Shown piece after piece: positions 12,826-14,994 of a stretch of DNA of 14,994 nucleotides; positions within the stretch are counted from its first letter, which is position 1, and each line of letters begins with the position of its first letter. The position numbers were made by a program, and so were the translations under genes. The notes beneath the pieces were generated by a model. It made no database searches, had not been told where the DNA came from, and worked only from the letters and a program-made list of their open reading frames with translations. Source of the stretch: JARRNO01 sp037384885 (GTDB lineage Bacteria; Acidobacteriota; UBA4820; DSQY01); NCBI GenBank assembly GCA_037384885.1, contig JARRNO010000069.1, positions 1 through 14,994 of the forward strand. Direction: 5' to 3'.

Positions 12826-14994
12826 ATGCGGATAAGAACTGCACTGCGCGGTCTATGCCTCGTCGTATTTGTCTCGAGCTTCATTTCTTTCGGCCTCAAA
12901 TTCACGGCCCAGGGAACTTCAAGCGCGAAGAAGCTCGAGAAAACCAGGGAGAAGAAGCTCCTGCGCGCGGCGAAGACAGGCGACCTGCAGGCTGTCAATG
13001 AACTGCTTTCACAAGGAACCGACCCCAACGCACCCCTTGCGGTTGGACGGTGGACCACCACGGGAGCCGGCGACTACCTCTGGGGATGGACACCTGTCGA
13101 GACCGCGGCGGCGGAGGGGCACACTCAGGTGCTGAAGGTCCTCATGGACGCCGGCGCCAAGATCCAGCGAAAGGGAATTCAAGCCCTCAAGGAACGCTTT
13201 TGGGTACCTGAAACGGAGGACGGCTGGGCGATCCAGAATTGGATCCGGCACTTCACGAAGGGGACGTACCGGACACATTCCACGATAGCATACCTATGCG
13301 GCAACGCCCTGGGGGCGGCGGCCTTCGGCGGGCACGTCGATACGGTCCAATTCCTGGTGGACCGGGCCCGTATCTCCCCAGACGACCGCGAAATGACAAC
13401 GGAGGGAACCGCCAACGGCTGGACGCCGCTCATGTGGGCGGCATTGGGCGACCGCCCCCGCGTCGCCGAACTCTTGCTGGACCGCGGCGCCGATCCCAAT
13501 TTGAAGGAATTTGACGACGGATACCGGGCCGCTCACTTTGCGGCCCGCCGGGGGGCCACCGGGGTCTTGAAGATCTTGATCGCGCACGGCGCCGACATCG
13601 AGGCGCGTGACGATCTGGCAGAAACGCCACTTCATCTCGCCGCCGCCCGGAATGTCGCGGCGTGCCTCACGCTGCTGGAAGCCGGGGCGAATGTGCATGC
13701 CAGGACCGAAGCGGGCTGGACGCCCCTTCACCTGGCGGCCCTGAACGGCCGGCCGGCCAACTGCGAAGCACTTATCAAAGCCGGCGCCGACGTCGAAGCC
13801 CGGGGAAAGTTCGGAAGGACGCCCCTCCATCTCGCCGCCGCCGAAGGCCGCACGGAGGTCTGCCGCGCGTTGACCGCCCACGGCGCCAACCCCGTGGTGA
13901 AGACCTCCGCCGGTCTGACTCCCCTTCATTTCGCCGCCGCCTCGGGCGACTGGAAGACGGTGCTCCTGCTTTACCGCTCGGGTGGATCGGTCGATGCGCG
14001 GGACGCCTTGGGCTACACGCCCCTGCACTATGCCGCCTGGCTCGACCGGCAGGCCGCGGCGGGCGTGCTTTTACTCCGCGGAGCGCGGGTTTCCGCGGCG
14101 GGGGACGACGGCTTTACCCCGCTTCACGTGGCTGTTTTGGAGGATGCGCGAAACGTGATTCCCGCGCTGCTCGTCTTTCATGCCAATCCGGACATGCCGG
14201 ATCGCAAAGGCTNNNNNNNNNNNNNNNNNNNNNNNNNNNNNNNNNNNNNNNNNNNNNNNNNNNNNNNNNNNNTCCGGACAGCTCGGGATTTACTTCCCCC
14301 CGCTTGATGACCCTGCCAAGAAAGGAAAGCCCTATCCCATCAGCATGCTGCTGGAGGCCGGTGCCGACGTCGAGGCGCGCACCAAGACGGGTGAAACACC
14401 TCTGCACGTTGCGGCCGGGTCGGTCCAGCACATGCACATGATCAGTGAAGATGCGGATCAGCCACTGAAGGCGCTTCTCGAAGCAGGGGCACAGGTCAAT
14501 CCCCTTGATTCCAGCGGAAGAACGCCGCTCGATCTTGCAGTGCTTCGGGACAATTACTCGGCCGTTACCCGCCTGACCGAAGCGGGAGGCATTCCCGGCA
14601 CGTCGAGCGATCCCTTGCTGGTTCAAAGAACATTTATGCGTGCGATAGAAAAGGCCGATTTGAAGACGGCCGGAGAAATGATTGCCCGGGGCGCAGATGT
14701 GAACGGGGGGCCCCAAAAGTACGTGCTGCCCCTCGAAGAGGCTGTTCTCTTTCCGCATGGAAAAGGCGGGGGCCATTATACGTCCGTTCCCGGCGAACCG
14801 GGCTCTTATCAGCAAGTGCCAAGTCTATCGGCGGAAGCAAAAGTATTGCGACGCAAGCTATTTGAATTGCTCATACGGCAGCATGTTGATCTGAACGGCA
14901 GGGACGCTCAAGGCGACACCCCCCTGATCACGGCCGCTCTTCAGTGCGATCCCGTCGCGGTTCATCTGCTTCTCGAAGCCGGAGCAGATCCCTC
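12826..14994 (+). CDS. Exported ankyrin-repeat protein (interrupted by an assembly gap; 3' end beyond the window)
   Basis: The start ATG follows GGGAGGGG by four bases. Residues 1 to about 30 are a signal peptide (MRIRTALRGL, hydrophobic LCLVVFVSSFISFGL, then TAQG), so the protein is secreted to the periplasm or outside, unlike most bacterial cytoplasmic ankyrins. An N-terminal unit (LLRAAKTGDLQAVNELLSQG) leads into about eleven ankyrin units before the gap, several near-canonical: AETPLHLAA, GWTPLHLAA, GRTPLHLAA, GLTPLHFAA, GYTPLHYAA, GFTPLHVAV. After the N run the coding continues (from 14273) with about four more units (EAGADVEARTKTGETPLHVA, SSGRTPLDLAV, GDTPLITAA, LLLEAGADP), but in a different frame relative to the N count. 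The real gap is therefore not 60 bases long. The open frame reaches the window edge. Ankyrin repeats mediate protein binding; the partner is unknown. No enzymatic domain is seen. The internal loop at about residues 120-150 (WVPETEDGWAIQNWIRHFTK) interrupts the repeat register. Confidence 0.85.
14213..14272. other. Assembly gap of 60 N
   Basis: There are sixty N positions inside the ankyrin gene. The reading frame before the gap and the ankyrin frame after it are out of phase by the stated length. A true length of 3k+2 would join them into one frame. Near-identical ankyrin repeats are a plausible cause of the failed assembly. Confidence 0.97.

Noticed and set aside
13294..14028. Minus-strand open frame opposite the ankyrin repeats
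   Set aside because: It mirrors the repeat periodicity of the sense gene; no independent evidence of coding.
1..14994. tRNA or rRNA genes
   Set aside because: No cloverleaf or rRNA-like conserved stretches were seen in any intergenic space.

Overview
This is GC-rich DNA from an unidentified Gram-negative bacterium. The evidence for a Gram-negative cell is two exported envelope proteins, one with a long run of amphipathic strands like an outer-membrane barrel. The metabolic operon has oxygen-sensitive [4Fe-4S] hydratases and a citrate-lyase-type complex, which suggests an anaerobic lifestyle. Metagenome-type assembly is suggested by a run of N at 14213-14272. The phylum cannot be fixed from the sequence; Desulfobacterota or an Acidobacteriota/Aminicenantes-like lineage is only a guess.

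Layout. (1) 1-4745, minus strand: two overlapping genes for exported proteins. The upstream gene (4745->2033) has a signal peptide, an IPT/TIG-like domain, an FN3-like domain and a beta-strand-rich region, and carries a single-base frameshift near 2909. Its stop overlaps the start of the second gene (2036->1, cut by the window edge), which has a signal peptide, a related IPT-like domain, a cysteine cluster and a PKD-like segment. (2) 4746-4984: divergent promoter region with several hairpins. (3) 4985-12710, plus strand: a seven-gene operon. It encodes an HD-domain phosphohydrolase, a fused aconitase/isopropylmalate-dehydratase-family enzyme, a LeuC-type large subunit, a small PD-(D/E)XK-like GxxExxY protein, a LeuD-type small subunit, a CitD-CitE fusion and CitF. 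(4) 12826 to the right edge, plus strand: an exported ankyrin-repeat protein interrupted by the N gap.

Metabolic logic. Two hydro-lyases of the aconitase superfamily plus a complete set of citrate-lyase-type subunits (acyl carrier, lyase, CoA/ACP transferase) suggest hydration or isomerisation of a branched hydroxy-acid, followed by cleavage to acetate and a 2-oxoacid. Citrate/isocitrate is the simplest reading. Citramalate or another alkyl-malate is a real alternative, because the two hydratases differ in active-site neighbourhoods and small-subunit loops.

Most notable structure. Four consecutive intergenic spaces of this operon (after the genes ending at 7399, 8755, 9747 and 11057) each hold one copy of a purine-arm/pyrimidine-arm inverted-repeat element. 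Its outer arm is close to CAGGGAGGA...TCCTCCCTG. Three copies are short (about 65-70 nt). The fourth has the same arms (24 bp, three mismatches) enclosing the AT-richer GxxExxY gene, which thereby separates the large and small subunit genes of one dehydratase. This looks like an empty/loaded pair of states of a small mobile or retained element carrying a putative nuclease. Its arms also resemble Shine-Dalgarno (GGAGG) and anti-Shine-Dalgarno (CCTCC) sequences.
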